Assembly: GCA_039908525.1 (NCBI GenBank)
Contig: JAMOAY010000015.1
Span: 1 to 64,000 of the forward strand
Direction of reading: 5' to 3'
From: Magnetaquicoccus sp039908525
GTDB lineage: Bacteria > Pseudomonadota > Magnetococcia > Magnetococcales > Magnetaquicoccaceae
DNA: 64,000 nt
Below, one piece after another: positions 25,440 through 33,999 of the stretch. Each line of letters opens with the position of its first letter. Position 1 is the stretch's first letter. Both the position numbers and the translations under genes were made by a program. The notes under the pieces were generated by a model. The model had not been told where the DNA came from. It did no database searches and saw only the letters and a list, made by a program, of their open reading frames with translations.

Positions 25440-27551
25440 TCAAGGCCCCACGTCGTTTCCCTCCAACATCTTTGCCAGATCCTCCGCCCGATTGACCGGC
25501 AGACGGCAGACCAGATTGCGACACACATAGGCGGTCGGTTCGCCGTTGAGCAGACGACGCCCCGCCAACAACGACCACGCCTTCACCGCCTCCTCCTGGC
25601 CGGGTTCCACCAAACCCAGCACCAGACCCGGTATCAGGCGACGGCCCGTCTCGCGCAGCAGGGCCTGGGTGGCGGGATGACTGCGCGCACCCACAATAAC
25701 CACCTCAACCGCCACGTCGGGTTGATATTCCAACAGACGGAACAGCTCCGGCGCCCGGGCGCCCTCTCCTGCCCAATGGGCCAGGAGCGTCGGACGCATG
25801 GCATCCAACGCCTTTTCCAGAGGACTGCCCGGGCTGAACAGGGCCAACCTCTGCAGGGTGATCCAGGCCACCGAATGGCCCGCAGGCTGCAGGCCATCCT
25901 CCCAGACCGTGCGGTGGGGGATGATCGACGGCATCTCCCGGGGGGTCAACGACAACGACCGATCTGCCTCCGTTTGAAACCGCGCCAGCAGGACCGACAT
26001 CCACCGGTTCGCCTGCTGCAGATGGTGCAGATCAAAATCGGCTTCGTAGAGATCCAGAGCCGCCTGGGCCATGAAGGCGTAGTCGTCCAGGAACACCTCG
26101 GCCGCCGACCGCTCCCCCCGCCGGCTGTGACGCAAGGCCTCGGGCGATGGAAAAGCCCGTTGCATGTCGGCCATACAGGCACGCGCCGCCGTCAGATAGC
26201 CCTCTTCCTGCAGCACCGCCCCTGCCCGGGCCAGAGCCGAGATCATCAAGCCGTTCCAGGAGGTGACCATTTTTTCATCGCGCAGCGGCGGAGGCCGCTT
26301 TTCCCGCGCCGCCAACAACCGTTGGCGGGCCTCTTCGGACTCGCGGCGGCTCTGGGGAAGACTCTCCAACCCGCCCAGCAGACGCAGGACGCTCCGCCCC
26401 TCCACCACCCCTTCCACCGGGTCAAAAAACAGCTCCATGAACGAAGCCGCCTGTTGGGGGCCCAGCAGAGAGGTGATCTCCTCCGCGCTCCAGGTGTAAT
26501 AGGCCTGCGCATCCGCCCCCTCACCCACCGTCAAAGAGGCGGCAAAACAGCCCCCCGGCAGTTGCAAACGGCGCAGCAGATCCCCCAGCACCTCCCGCAC
26601 CACCAGGGCGTAGTGGGCCCGACCGCTCCACTGGTACGCCTCCAGATAGGCACGAACCAGCAGGGCATTGTCCGGCAGGTGGAGGGCAAAATGGGGCACC
26701 TGCCAATGACGATCCAGGGCATAGGGGTGAAAGGCCCCCGCCAACTGATCCCGCACCCCACCTGCCCCCATTCGGTCCAGGGTCTGCAACGCCACCTGGT
26801 CTGCGGCAACCTCCCGGTGCCGGGAGGCATGACGCATCAACAACGACAGCGCCAACGGCTGCGGGGCTTGCCCCTCCCGCTCCCCCGGTTGCCGGGCATC
26901 CAGCCTCTGCTGCCAAAAGGCCACCGCAGCCGGACGGGGATCCGGATTCCCGACCGGGGGCGGCGAAGTCGAGAGCTCCCGCTGCTCCCGCAACCAACGG
27001 CTGGTCTTGTCCAACCGTTTCAGCAACCCCTCCCGGTCCCCCTGCCACTCCGCCTGCAGGGCGGTCAACACCGCTTTGAGGCTGGGCCCCTCCGGGGTGG
27101 CCTCCAGGGGAAAATAACCGCCACCGAACAGAGGTTGCACATCCGGGGTAAGAATCAGGGTCAACGGCCAACCGCCCCGACCGGTCATGGCGGTCACGAT
27201 GGGCATGAAATACCCCTCCAGGTCCGGCCGCTCCTCCCGATCCACCAGGATGCTGACATAATGTCTGTTGAGCAGGGCCGCCGTGGCCGGGTCCGCAAAA
27301 CTCTCCCGTCCCATGGCGCGACACCCCCGGCAGGCACCATGGCCCATGGAGAGAAAAATCAGCTTCTGCTCCTCTCTGGCCCGCGCCAACGCCTCCTCTC
27401 CCCAGGGATGCCAGGCAATCGGATCGCCGGCATGCTGCAACAGATGGGCGCTGATCGAACCCTGCAGACGGTTCTCGGCCCAGGCCGGGTCGGCCCGCAG
27501 AGCACCCGTCAGGCAGATCAGAAGCAGAGACAGACGGAAGAGGAGAGACAA
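25440..27551 (-). CDS. Exported DUF255/YyaL-type thioredoxin-fold protein
   Basis: 703 residues. A signal peptide (LLLICLTGALRADPAWA) precedes a DUF255 thioredoxin domain (LLQHAGDPIAWHPWGEEA; GACRGCRAMGRESF) and a long alpha/alpha-toroid region, as in YyaL/SSP411 proteins. The family normally shows CHWCHVME; here it reads CRGC, so the redox Cys pair is kept. Family function is uncertain. It follows ctaA by seven bases, so a link with cytochrome oxidase biogenesis is possible. Confidence 0.85.
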   Translation of the reverse strand: MSLLFRLSLLLICLTGALRADPAWAENRLQGSISAHLLQHAGDPIAWHPWGEEALARAREEQKLIFLSMGHGACRGCRAMGRESFADPATAALLNRHYVSILVDREERPDLEGYFMPIVTAMTGRGGWPLTLILTPDVQPLFGGGYFPLEATPEGPSLKAVLTALQAEWQGDREGLLKRLDKTSRWLREQRELSTSPPPVGNPDPRPAAVAFWQQRLDARQPGEREGQAPQPLALSLLMRHASRHREVAADQVALQTLDRMGAGGVRDQLAGAFHPYALDRHWQVPHFALHLPDNALLVRAYLEAYQWSGRAHYALVVREVLGDLLRRLQLPGGCFAASLTVGEGADAQAYYTWSAEEITSLLGPQQAASFMELFFDPVEGVVEGRSVLRLLGGLESLPQSRRESEEARQRLLAAREKRPPPLRDEKMVTSWNGLMISALARAGAVLQEEGYLTAARACMADMQRAFPSPEALRHSRRGERSAAEVFLDDYAFMAQAALDLYEADFDLHHLQQANRWMSVLLARFQTEADRSLSLTPREMPSIIPHRTVWEDGLQPAGHSVAWITLQRLALFSPGSPLEKALDAMRPTLLAHWAGEGARAPELFRLLEYQPDVAVEVVIVGARSHPATQALLRETGRRLIPGLVLGLVEPGQEEAVKAWSLLAGRRLLNGEPTAYVCRNLVCRLPVNRAEDLAKMLEGNDVGP

Positions 27552-27558
27552 GGAAGGG

Positions 27559-28602
27559 TCACTCCGCGGTGTGGTACAGGCGATGGGTTATGAACAGGGC
27601 GATGGTGAACAGAACCACCGCGCCCGTCTGATGGGCCGAGGCCAGCGGGGTGGGCACCAGCCACAACAGGGTGGAAATGCCCAGCACCCATTGCAGAGCG
27701 AGCATGGCCAACAGCAGCTGGATGGCCTGCCGCACAAGACGGGGCAGGGGATGCGTGCGGGAGACCCACCAGAAGCCGATCACCGACAGCAGTACCAGCG
27801 TCGCCAACAGGCGGTGGTCCCACTGCACGGTGGCCAGATTTTCAAACAGGTTCCGGTAGAGCGGCTCCAGCAGCAGAATGCCGTCCGGGATCCACTCCCC
27901 GTTCATCAGGGGAAAGGTGTTGAAGGCCATCCCGGCATCCAGCCCGGCCACGAACCCTCCGGAAAGTATGGTGAGAAAGATCAGGCCGGTCAATGCCGCC
28001 GCCGTCCGGCGCAACCGGTGGGCCACCGGGTCCGACCTCCGCTGACCGAAATAGAGCCCCAGGGCCACCCAGAGCATGTAGGCATAGAGCAGAACGGCAA
28101 TGCCCAGATGGGCCGTCAGACGGTACTGGCTGACATGGGGATTGTCCACCAGACCACTTTTGACCATGTACCAACCCATCCCCCCCTGGGCGCCACCCAA
28201 CAGAAACATCAGGGCAAACTGCCAGGCCAGGGGCCGGTCGATGCGCCGCTTTTGCAGAAAGTAAAGGAAAGGCAACAAGAACACCAGTCCGGTCAGCCGA
28301 CCGATCAGGCGGTGGACATACTCCAGCCAGTAGATGGATTTGAAACCTTCCAGGGTCATGTCCCAGTTGATCTTCATGAACTCAGGCGACTGTCGGTAGT
28401 GACCAAACACCCTCTGCCAGTCGGCCTCCGACAGGGGGGGCAGCCAACCCAGAATGGGTGCCCACTCCACCATGGAGAGGCCCGATCCGGTCAGCCGGGT
28501 CAGACCACCGATGATCACCATCATCAGAACCATGGCACAACAGACAAACAGCCAACGGGCCACCGCCCGCCTGTCCACCGGGATTTCAGCCGAATCGCGC
28601 AT
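27559..28602 (-). CDS. ctaA: Heme A synthase (COX15/CtaA)
   Basis: 347 residues, eight transmembrane segments. It hydroxylates the C8 methyl of heme O to make heme A for aa3-type oxidases. Conserved histidines are in YWLEYVHRLIGR, RLTAHLG, QWDHRLLA and ASAHQTGA, with NTFPLMNG in the second half. GGGAG precedes the ATG at 28602. It is divergent from an orphan heme-copper-oxidase-like gene with a 137-base shared upstream region. Confidence 0.93.
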   Translation of the reverse strand: MRDSAEIPVDRRAVARWLFVCCAMVLMMVIIGGLTRLTGSGLSMVEWAPILGWLPPLSEADWQRVFGHYRQSPEFMKINWDMTLEGFKSIYWLEYVHRLIGRLTGLVFLLPFLYFLQKRRIDRPLAWQFALMFLLGGAQGGMGWYMVKSGLVDNPHVSQYRLTAHLGIAVLLYAYMLWVALGLYFGQRRSDPVAHRLRRTAAALTGLIFLTILSGGFVAGLDAGMAFNTFPLMNGEWIPDGILLLEPLYRNLFENLATVQWDHRLLATLVLLSVIGFWWVSRTHPLPRLVRQAIQLLLAMLALQWVLGISTLLWLVPTPLASAHQTGAVVLFTIALFITHRLYHTAE

Positions 28603-28739
28603 GCAAGGAGTCTCCCATCTTTTGACCCGAGACCAAAAAGGACTAACCATGGTGGCTGTGGCTGTGATATGGTTTGTAACAAGGTGCTGCCATGCCGTGC
28701 CTCCGCCGACGATAGCGCGTAATCCCTGTACATGCAACC

Positions 28740-30137
28740 ATGACCATCATCCAAGAGACCATGCAAACCGACCCCTTCACCTTGAGCCTGCCCGACCATC
28801 CCCGTCAACGCCTGGCGACCGGATGGTTGCTGCTCGCCCTCTGTTCCCTGGTGGGGGCAGGGTTGGTGGTGATCCTGATCGTACTGGCCCGCACCCCCGT
28901 CATTCACACGCTGATCCCCTGGACCGGCTCGTTTCGCACCGCGTTGGTGATCCACGTCGATCTTTCGGTCCTGGTCTGGTTTCTCTCCTTTGCGGGTCTG
29001 CTGGCCAGCTTGACCCTGGCCGACCGTCTGGCCCGCCTGGGCCAGGTCGCGCTGGCCATCGCCATGCTGGGCACTGCCATCCTCACCCTGTCACCCTTTC
29101 TCGGTGAAGATGCGCCCTTCATGAACAACTATGTGCCGGTGCTGAACAACCCCGCCTTTTTTCTCGGGCTTGGTCTGTTTGTGGGCGGCTTCTCCCTGCT
29201 GGCCCTGCTGGCCCTGCTGGGGCGACGTCCCGCCTGCCACGCCGGTGAGCAGGGGTTGCGTTTCGGCCTGCTGACGGCCCTGTTGATCTTTTTTCTCTCC
29301 CTGGCCTCCCTGCTCGGCAGTTGGCAGGCACTGGGCAGCGGCACACCCCACGATGAGCGCTATTTTGAGCTGCTGTTCTGGGGAGGGGGACACCTGCTGC
29401 AATTCACCCATGTTCAACTGCAGATGCTGGCGTGGCTCTGGGTGGCAGCGGCGGCCGGGCTGCGACAGGTTCTGACCCCACGGATGGCCATTCCCCTGTT
29501 CACCCTGGGGGCACTGCCCGCCCTGTGGGGCCCCGTCATCCAGCTGCTCCACCCTGTGGAGAGCGGTGACCATCGGCTTGCCTTCACCGAGCTGATGATC
29601 TACGGCGGCGGTCTGGCCTCCGTGCCCCTGGGCATACTGCTGGCGGGCTCCTGGTGGCGCTCCCCACCCACCGCAGATACATCCCAACAAACCCTGCGGC
29701 TGGCGCTGCTCACCTCCCTCGTTCTGTTTGTCTGCGGCGGGGTCATCGGTTTCATGATCCGCGGGGTCAATGTCACCATCCCGTCCCACTATCACGGCAG
29801 CATCGTCTCCATCACATTGATCTACATGGGGTTGTGTTACCATCTCCTGCCCGGCCTGGGCTTTCGCCACCCATCACCCCTGTGGTGCAACCGTCAGCTC
29901 TCCCTCTATGCCATCGGCTCTCTGTTGCACATCATCGGCCTGGCCTGGTCGGGTGGTCACGATGTGCAGCGCAAAACGGCGGGGGCGGCCCAGGGGTTGG
30001 CAACCCTGGCCGACAAGATCCCGATGTGGCTCATGGGCGCTGGCGGCATGATCGCCGTGGCCGGTGGTGTGCTGTTCCTGGTGCTGGCTTTCCGTTCCCT
30101 GCGTCAAGGACGACAGGAGAGGTTGGCAACCACCTGA
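28740..30137 (+). CDS. Heme-copper oxidase subunit I-like membrane protein (divergent)
   Basis: 465 residues, about twelve transmembrane segments. It keeps the low-spin heme ligand in helix II (His72, ALVIHVDLSVLVW) and an HxH motif (His350-Y-His352, IPSHYHGSIVS) like the helix X HFH of oxidases. The helix VI motif is WGGGHLLQF: its His218 is present, but the position four residues later is Phe222 rather than the cross-linked Tyr. No His-His pair for CuB is seen in helix VII. No subunit II or III accompanies it. The start may be ATG at 28740 or 28761. A hybrid kinase gene follows by 20 bases. Confidence 0.7.
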   Translation: MTIIQETMQTDPFTLSLPDHPRQRLATGWLLLALCSLVGAGLVVILIVLARTPVIHTLIPWTGSFRTALVIHVDLSVLVWFLSFAGLLASLTLADRLARLGQVALAIAMLGTAILTLSPFLGEDAPFMNNYVPVLNNPAFFLGLGLFVGGFSLLALLALLGRRPACHAGEQGLRFGLLTALLIFFLSLASLLGSWQALGSGTPHDERYFELLFWGGGHLLQFTHVQLQMLAWLWVAAAAGLRQVLTPRMAIPLFTLGALPALWGPVIQLLHPVESGDHRLAFTELMIYGGGLASVPLGILLAGSWWRSPPTADTSQQTLRLALLTSLVLFVCGGVIGFMIRGVNVTIPSHYHGSIVSITLIYMGLCYHLLPGLGFRHPSPLWCNRQLSLYAIGSLLHIIGLAWSGGHDVQRKTAGAAQGLATLADKIPMWLMGAGGMIAVAGGVLFLVLAFRSLRQGRQERLATT

Positions 30138-30157
30138 TTCCCCGACAAGAGCCCAAC

Positions 30158-33100
30158 ATGGAAGCCCACTCTCAAACAAACAGCTTTCCCCCGTTCGATC
30201 GTATCCACAAAGAGGCCTTCCTTGCGGGAAAAAGAGTCTCCAACTCCGCATGGATCATCCTGTTTCTCTCCCTGATATCGGCCATAACGGCCACAAGCTA
30301 TGTCGTGTATCAACGCGAGGCCGAGATCATCCAGTCCAACAAACATCGTGAACTTGCCAGCATCGCCGGGTTGAAAATCAAAGAGATCGTACAATGGCGC
30401 CAGGAGCGTCTTCTGGACGCAGAACGTCTGGGTAAAAGTCCGGTGTTTGCCAGGGTGGTGGCGGAGTTTCTCAAGGATCCCAACAAGGGGGAGATCCGCA
30501 CGGATCTGCGCCAGCATCTGCGGGTGGAGCAGATCGGCCATGTCTACGCCCACGTCCAACTGCTGACCCCGGAAGGCAGGCCTTTGCTGGCCGCCACAAA
30601 GGATTCGAACGATATAGACCCGGCGACGTTGCATGCCATCCGTGCGGCCATCGCCGGTCGCCGGGCGGTGCTTTCCGACTTTTACCGCCCGACCGATGGC
30701 AAAATACAGTTGGATACCGTGACCCCCGTTGGGGAGGCAGAAGGAGGGCCTGCGGCTGTCATCGTGCTCTCTGCCCATGCGGGTGACTATCTGTATCCCC
30801 TGGTCGCTGCCTGGCCAACGCCCAGCCCCAGTGCAGAGACCCTGCTGGTCATGCGGGATGGGGAGGAGGTGCTGTTCCTGAATGAGCTTCGCCATCGGGC
30901 CGGCACCGCCCTCTCCATGCGTATCCCGATCACGCTGACCGACCACCCTTCCGTCCAGGCCGTGTTGGGCAGGGAGGGTATCTTCACCGGCATGGATTAC
31001 CGAGGCATACCCGTGTTGGCCAATCTGATGGCCATACCGGGCTCTTCCTGGTTCATGGTGTCCAAGGTCGACACAAGCGAGATCCTGGCGGATATGCACC
31101 ACGAAGCCAACAACCATATTGCCATGGTGGTGCTCAGCATTCTGTTCACTGCGGCGGTGCTGGGTTTTGCCTACCGTCGTCGGCAGTTGACCGAAGCACA
31201 GATCAACCTGCGGGACCGGGAGGCAAGGTTTCGTCTGAGCCAGGAAAATGCCCTGGATGCCATCATCACCATCGACATGAACGGTCGGGTGGAGGAGTTC
31301 AACCCGGCGGCGGAAGCGCTGTTCGGCCACTCCCGGGAGAGCCTGCTGGGCCAGGACATGGCCGATTATATCATTCCCCCGGAGTTCCGTCAGGCGCACA
31401 AGGATGCCCTGCTGCATCATGCCAACCATCAGGAGGCCTGGGCCAACATCAAACGCAAGGTGGAACTGCCCGGTTTGCATGCGGATGGCCACATCATCGA
31501 CCTGGAGGTGGGGTTGGTCAGCCTCTCTCTGGGGGGGCGGCGGTTTTATACGGCCTTTTTGCGTGACATCACGGAGCGCAAGCAGCTTCTGAAATCTCTG
31601 CATGAAACGCTGGAGGTGGCGGAGTCTGCCAACCGGATGAAGAGCGAGTTTCTGGCCAATATGAGTCATGAGATTCGCACCCCCATGAACACCATCATCG
31701 GCATGACGGATCTGGTGCTGAAGGTGCCCCTCTCCCGACAGGAGCAGAGGAGCAACCTGGAAATCGTGCTGCAATCCTCCCAGTCGCTGCTGGAATTGAT
31801 CAACACCATCCTGGATTTTTCCAAGCTGGATGCGGGCATGATCCGCCTGGAACGGGTCGCGTTCGATCTCTCCGGTCTGCTGGGCAAGATCTGCCATACG
31901 CTGGCCATCAGGGCCCATCAGAAGGGACTGGAGTTGTACTGTGATATCGCACCCGAGCTGCCGACCACGCTGCTGGGGGATCCCTTGCGACTTGGACAAA
32001 TTCTGCTCAACCTGGTCAACAATGCGATCAAGTTCACGGAGGAGGGAGAGGTGGTGGTGCGGGTCGAAGAGGCGTGGCGGGCGGACCGTGAGGCTGGCCA
32101 GTCGGCACAGGGAGAGGAGATTGATCTGCGATTCACCGTGACCGACACCGGCATCGGTATCGACCCGGAAAGAGCGCCGCGCATCTTCGACCGGTTCACC
32201 CAGGTGGATGGCTCCACCACCCGCAAGTATGGAGGAACCGGCCTTGGCCTGACCATCAGCAAACATCTGGTCTCCTTGATGGGGGGCCGGATCGGTCTGG
32301 ACTCTGCCGTCGGGCTGGGGAGTCGCTTCCATTTTACGGTGCGCTTTGGCATCGCCCAGAGAACTTTTTTGACGGGGACCGACCCGGAGTTGGAAGAACG
32401 CCGGAGATCCCCTGTCGAAGATCCACTGACCGGGGTGCGGGTGCTGCTGGCCGACGGCCATGCCACGGGCCGGGCACTGGTCAAGCGCATCCTCACCCTG
32501 GCCGGCATGGAGGTCGAAGAGGCCATGGATACCCCCAGCTGGCAGCGGGCATGCCGGACCGCCCGGGAAGAGGGCCGGCCGTTCGATCTGCTGGTGGTGG
32601 ACCATGGCCTGCTGAACAAGGAGCTTGTGCCGCCGACGACAACAGAACAGAGGGCAGGAAAAGCGGCGCGCATCCTGCTGTTGCTGCCTGCCCATATCGG
32701 CCAGGATCACGTTGCCTTCATGCCCTGGCTGCACGCTGCCCGTGCGGAGAGAAAACCGGTGCTCAAATTCCCGTTGCTGAAAACACTCCGGCAACTGTTG
32801 CGTGGCGCACCGGCGGCAGAGGAGGCGTTGCCCATGGATACGGCGGTTGTGCGCCCGGAAACTCCCCTGCGCATTCTCCTGGTGGAGGACAACCCAAACA
32901 ATCAAATGTTGGCGACCCATATTCTGCGGCATGCCGGGCATGGCGTCGACGTGGCCAACCATGGTCGGGAGGGTTTGCTCTGTCTGGAGAAAGGGGCATA
33001 CGATCTGGTTTTGATGGATGTGCAGATGCCTGAAATGGACGGCATGGAGACCACCCGGCGGATTCGGCACAAGGAGTCCGCCAGCAACGTCCGCCGTCCG

Positions 33101-33601
33101 CTGCCCATCATCGCCGTCACGGCCAAGTCCACGGGAGAAGAAGAACAACTGTGTCTGGCGGCCGGCATGGATGGCTACCTGAGAAAACCGTATCGGGCCC
33201 AGGAGTTGCTGGCCATCATCGACGGGGTCGTCCGCACCCGGCAGCCGGAGAGCCAGCAGGGGACCGCGCCAAAAAGCATGGGCATCCTGAAGGAGGTGGC
33301 GCTGTCGCCTGCTCTCCTGTCCAGCAAATACGCGGCCTTTGTGCACGATTTCCCACGTTTCCTCGAAAAGCTGGGCAGTGCTCTTGCCGACCGGAACACG
33401 GTTCAGGCCAGCCGGTGGGCAGAGCGAACCAGCGAGGCGGCACGGGAGATAGGCGGCTGGCAAGTATCCCTCCAGGGCATGCGGTTGCGGAACGAGGTGG
33501 AACAGGAGAATTGGCAGGCGGCCCGGGAGGCGTTGGAACGCCTGGTCGTCCGCTGCCAGGAGGTACGACAGGCCATTCTGGAGAAGGAGCAACACACATG
33601 A
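30158..33601 (+). CDS. Membrane hybrid sensor histidine kinase (Cache-like, PAS, HisKA, HATPase, two receivers)
   Basis: 1147 residues. Two transmembrane helices (about 28-48 and 318-340) flank a periplasmic Cache-like sensor. A PAS domain (about 350-470), HisKA with His504 (NMSHEIRTPMN) and HATPase_c (NLVNNAIKFTE; TDTGIGI; GGTGLGLTISK) follow. Next is a degenerate receiver (VVDHGLL), then a full receiver with Asp954 (LMDVQMPEMDG). The helical C-terminus is possibly a degenerate HPt without an evident His. Its stop overlaps the next gene's start (ATGA). The oxidase-like gene 20 bases upstream suggests a redox or respiratory signal (inference). Confidence 0.92.
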   Translation: MEAHSQTNSFPPFDRIHKEAFLAGKRVSNSAWIILFLSLISAITATSYVVYQREAEIIQSNKHRELASIAGLKIKEIVQWRQERLLDAERLGKSPVFARVVAEFLKDPNKGEIRTDLRQHLRVEQIGHVYAHVQLLTPEGRPLLAATKDSNDIDPATLHAIRAAIAGRRAVLSDFYRPTDGKIQLDTVTPVGEAEGGPAAVIVLSAHAGDYLYPLVAAWPTPSPSAETLLVMRDGEEVLFLNELRHRAGTALSMRIPITLTDHPSVQAVLGREGIFTGMDYRGIPVLANLMAIPGSSWFMVSKVDTSEILADMHHEANNHIAMVVLSILFTAAVLGFAYRRRQLTEAQINLRDREARFRLSQENALDAIITIDMNGRVEEFNPAAEALFGHSRESLLGQDMADYIIPPEFRQAHKDALLHHANHQEAWANIKRKVELPGLHADGHIIDLEVGLVSLSLGGRRFYTAFLRDITERKQLLKSLHETLEVAESANRMKSEFLANMSHEIRTPMNTIIGMTDLVLKVPLSRQEQRSNLEIVLQSSQSLLELINTILDFSKLDAGMIRLERVAFDLSGLLGKICHTLAIRAHQKGLELYCDIAPELPTTLLGDPLRLGQILLNLVNNAIKFTEEGEVVVRVEEAWRADREAGQSAQGEEIDLRFTVTDTGIGIDPERAPRIFDRFTQVDGSTTRKYGGTGLGLTISKHLVSLMGGRIGLDSAVGLGSRFHFTVRFGIAQRTFLTGTDPELEERRRSPVEDPLTGVRVLLADGHATGRALVKRILTLAGMEVEEAMDTPSWQRACRTAREEGRPFDLLVVDHGLLNKELVPPTTTEQRAGKAARILLLLPAHIGQDHVAFMPWLHAARAERKPVLKFPLLKTLRQLLRGAPAAEEALPMDTAVVRPETPLRILLVEDNPNNQMLATHILRHAGHGVDVANHGREGLLCLEKGAYDLVLMDVQMPEMDGMETTRRIRHKESASNVRRPLPIIAVTAKSTGEEEQLCLAAGMDGYLRKPYRAQELLAIIDGVVRTRQPESQQGTAPKSMGILKEVALSPALLSSKYAAFVHDFPRFLEKLGSALADRNTVQASRWAERTSEAAREIGGWQVSLQGMRLRNEVEQENWQAAREALERLVVRCQEVRQAILEKEQHT

Positions 33602-33999
33602 AAGTTCTCATTGTCGATGACATTCTGGCAAACAGGATGCTGTTGCGCAGCATCATGGCGCCCATGGGCAGCTGCGACATGGCCACCAACGGTGTGGAGG
33701 CGTTGGAATGGGTGGAGGCCGCCCTGGCCGCAGGAGAGCCCTACACAGTGATCTTGTTGGATATCATGATGCCGAAAATGGACGGCCAGGCCGCGTTGCA
33801 GGCCATACGCATGAAGGAGCAGGCGTATGGCATGACGGGAGCCAGGGAATCGGTGATCCTCATGGTGACCGCCGACGGCTCCCCGGATGCCGTCACGCAA
33901 GCCTTTTTCAAGGGATACTGCTCTGATTTTCTGACCAAACCGATCACCCGCCAGGTGCTGATGGACAAATTGCGGGAGTACCATCTGCCCATGGATTAG
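33598..33999 (+). CDS. CheY-like single-domain response regulator
   Basis: 133 residues, a lone receiver domain. The acidic pocket Asp7-Asp8 (LIVDDILANR), phospho-acceptor Asp55 (VILLDIMMPKMDG), Thr (MVTADGS) and Lys (FLTKPI) are all present. Translationally coupled to the hybrid kinase by a 4-base ATGA overlap, so it is the likely phosphate acceptor. Its stop codon overlaps the stop of the convergent GGDEF gene by four bases. Confidence 0.93.
   Translation: MKVLIVDDILANRMLLRSIMAPMGSCDMATNGVEALEWVEAALAAGEPYTVILLDIMMPKMDGQAALQAIRMKEQAYGMTGARESVILMVTADGSPDAVTQAFFKGYCSDFLTKPITRQVLMDKLREYHLPMD

Noticed and set aside
30104..33595. Minus-strand open frame of 1163 codons opposite the hybrid kinase
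   Set aside because: It mirrors the kinase gene. In GC-rich DNA the antisense frame of a real gene often stays open; its protein is His/Gln/Gly-rich with no domain.
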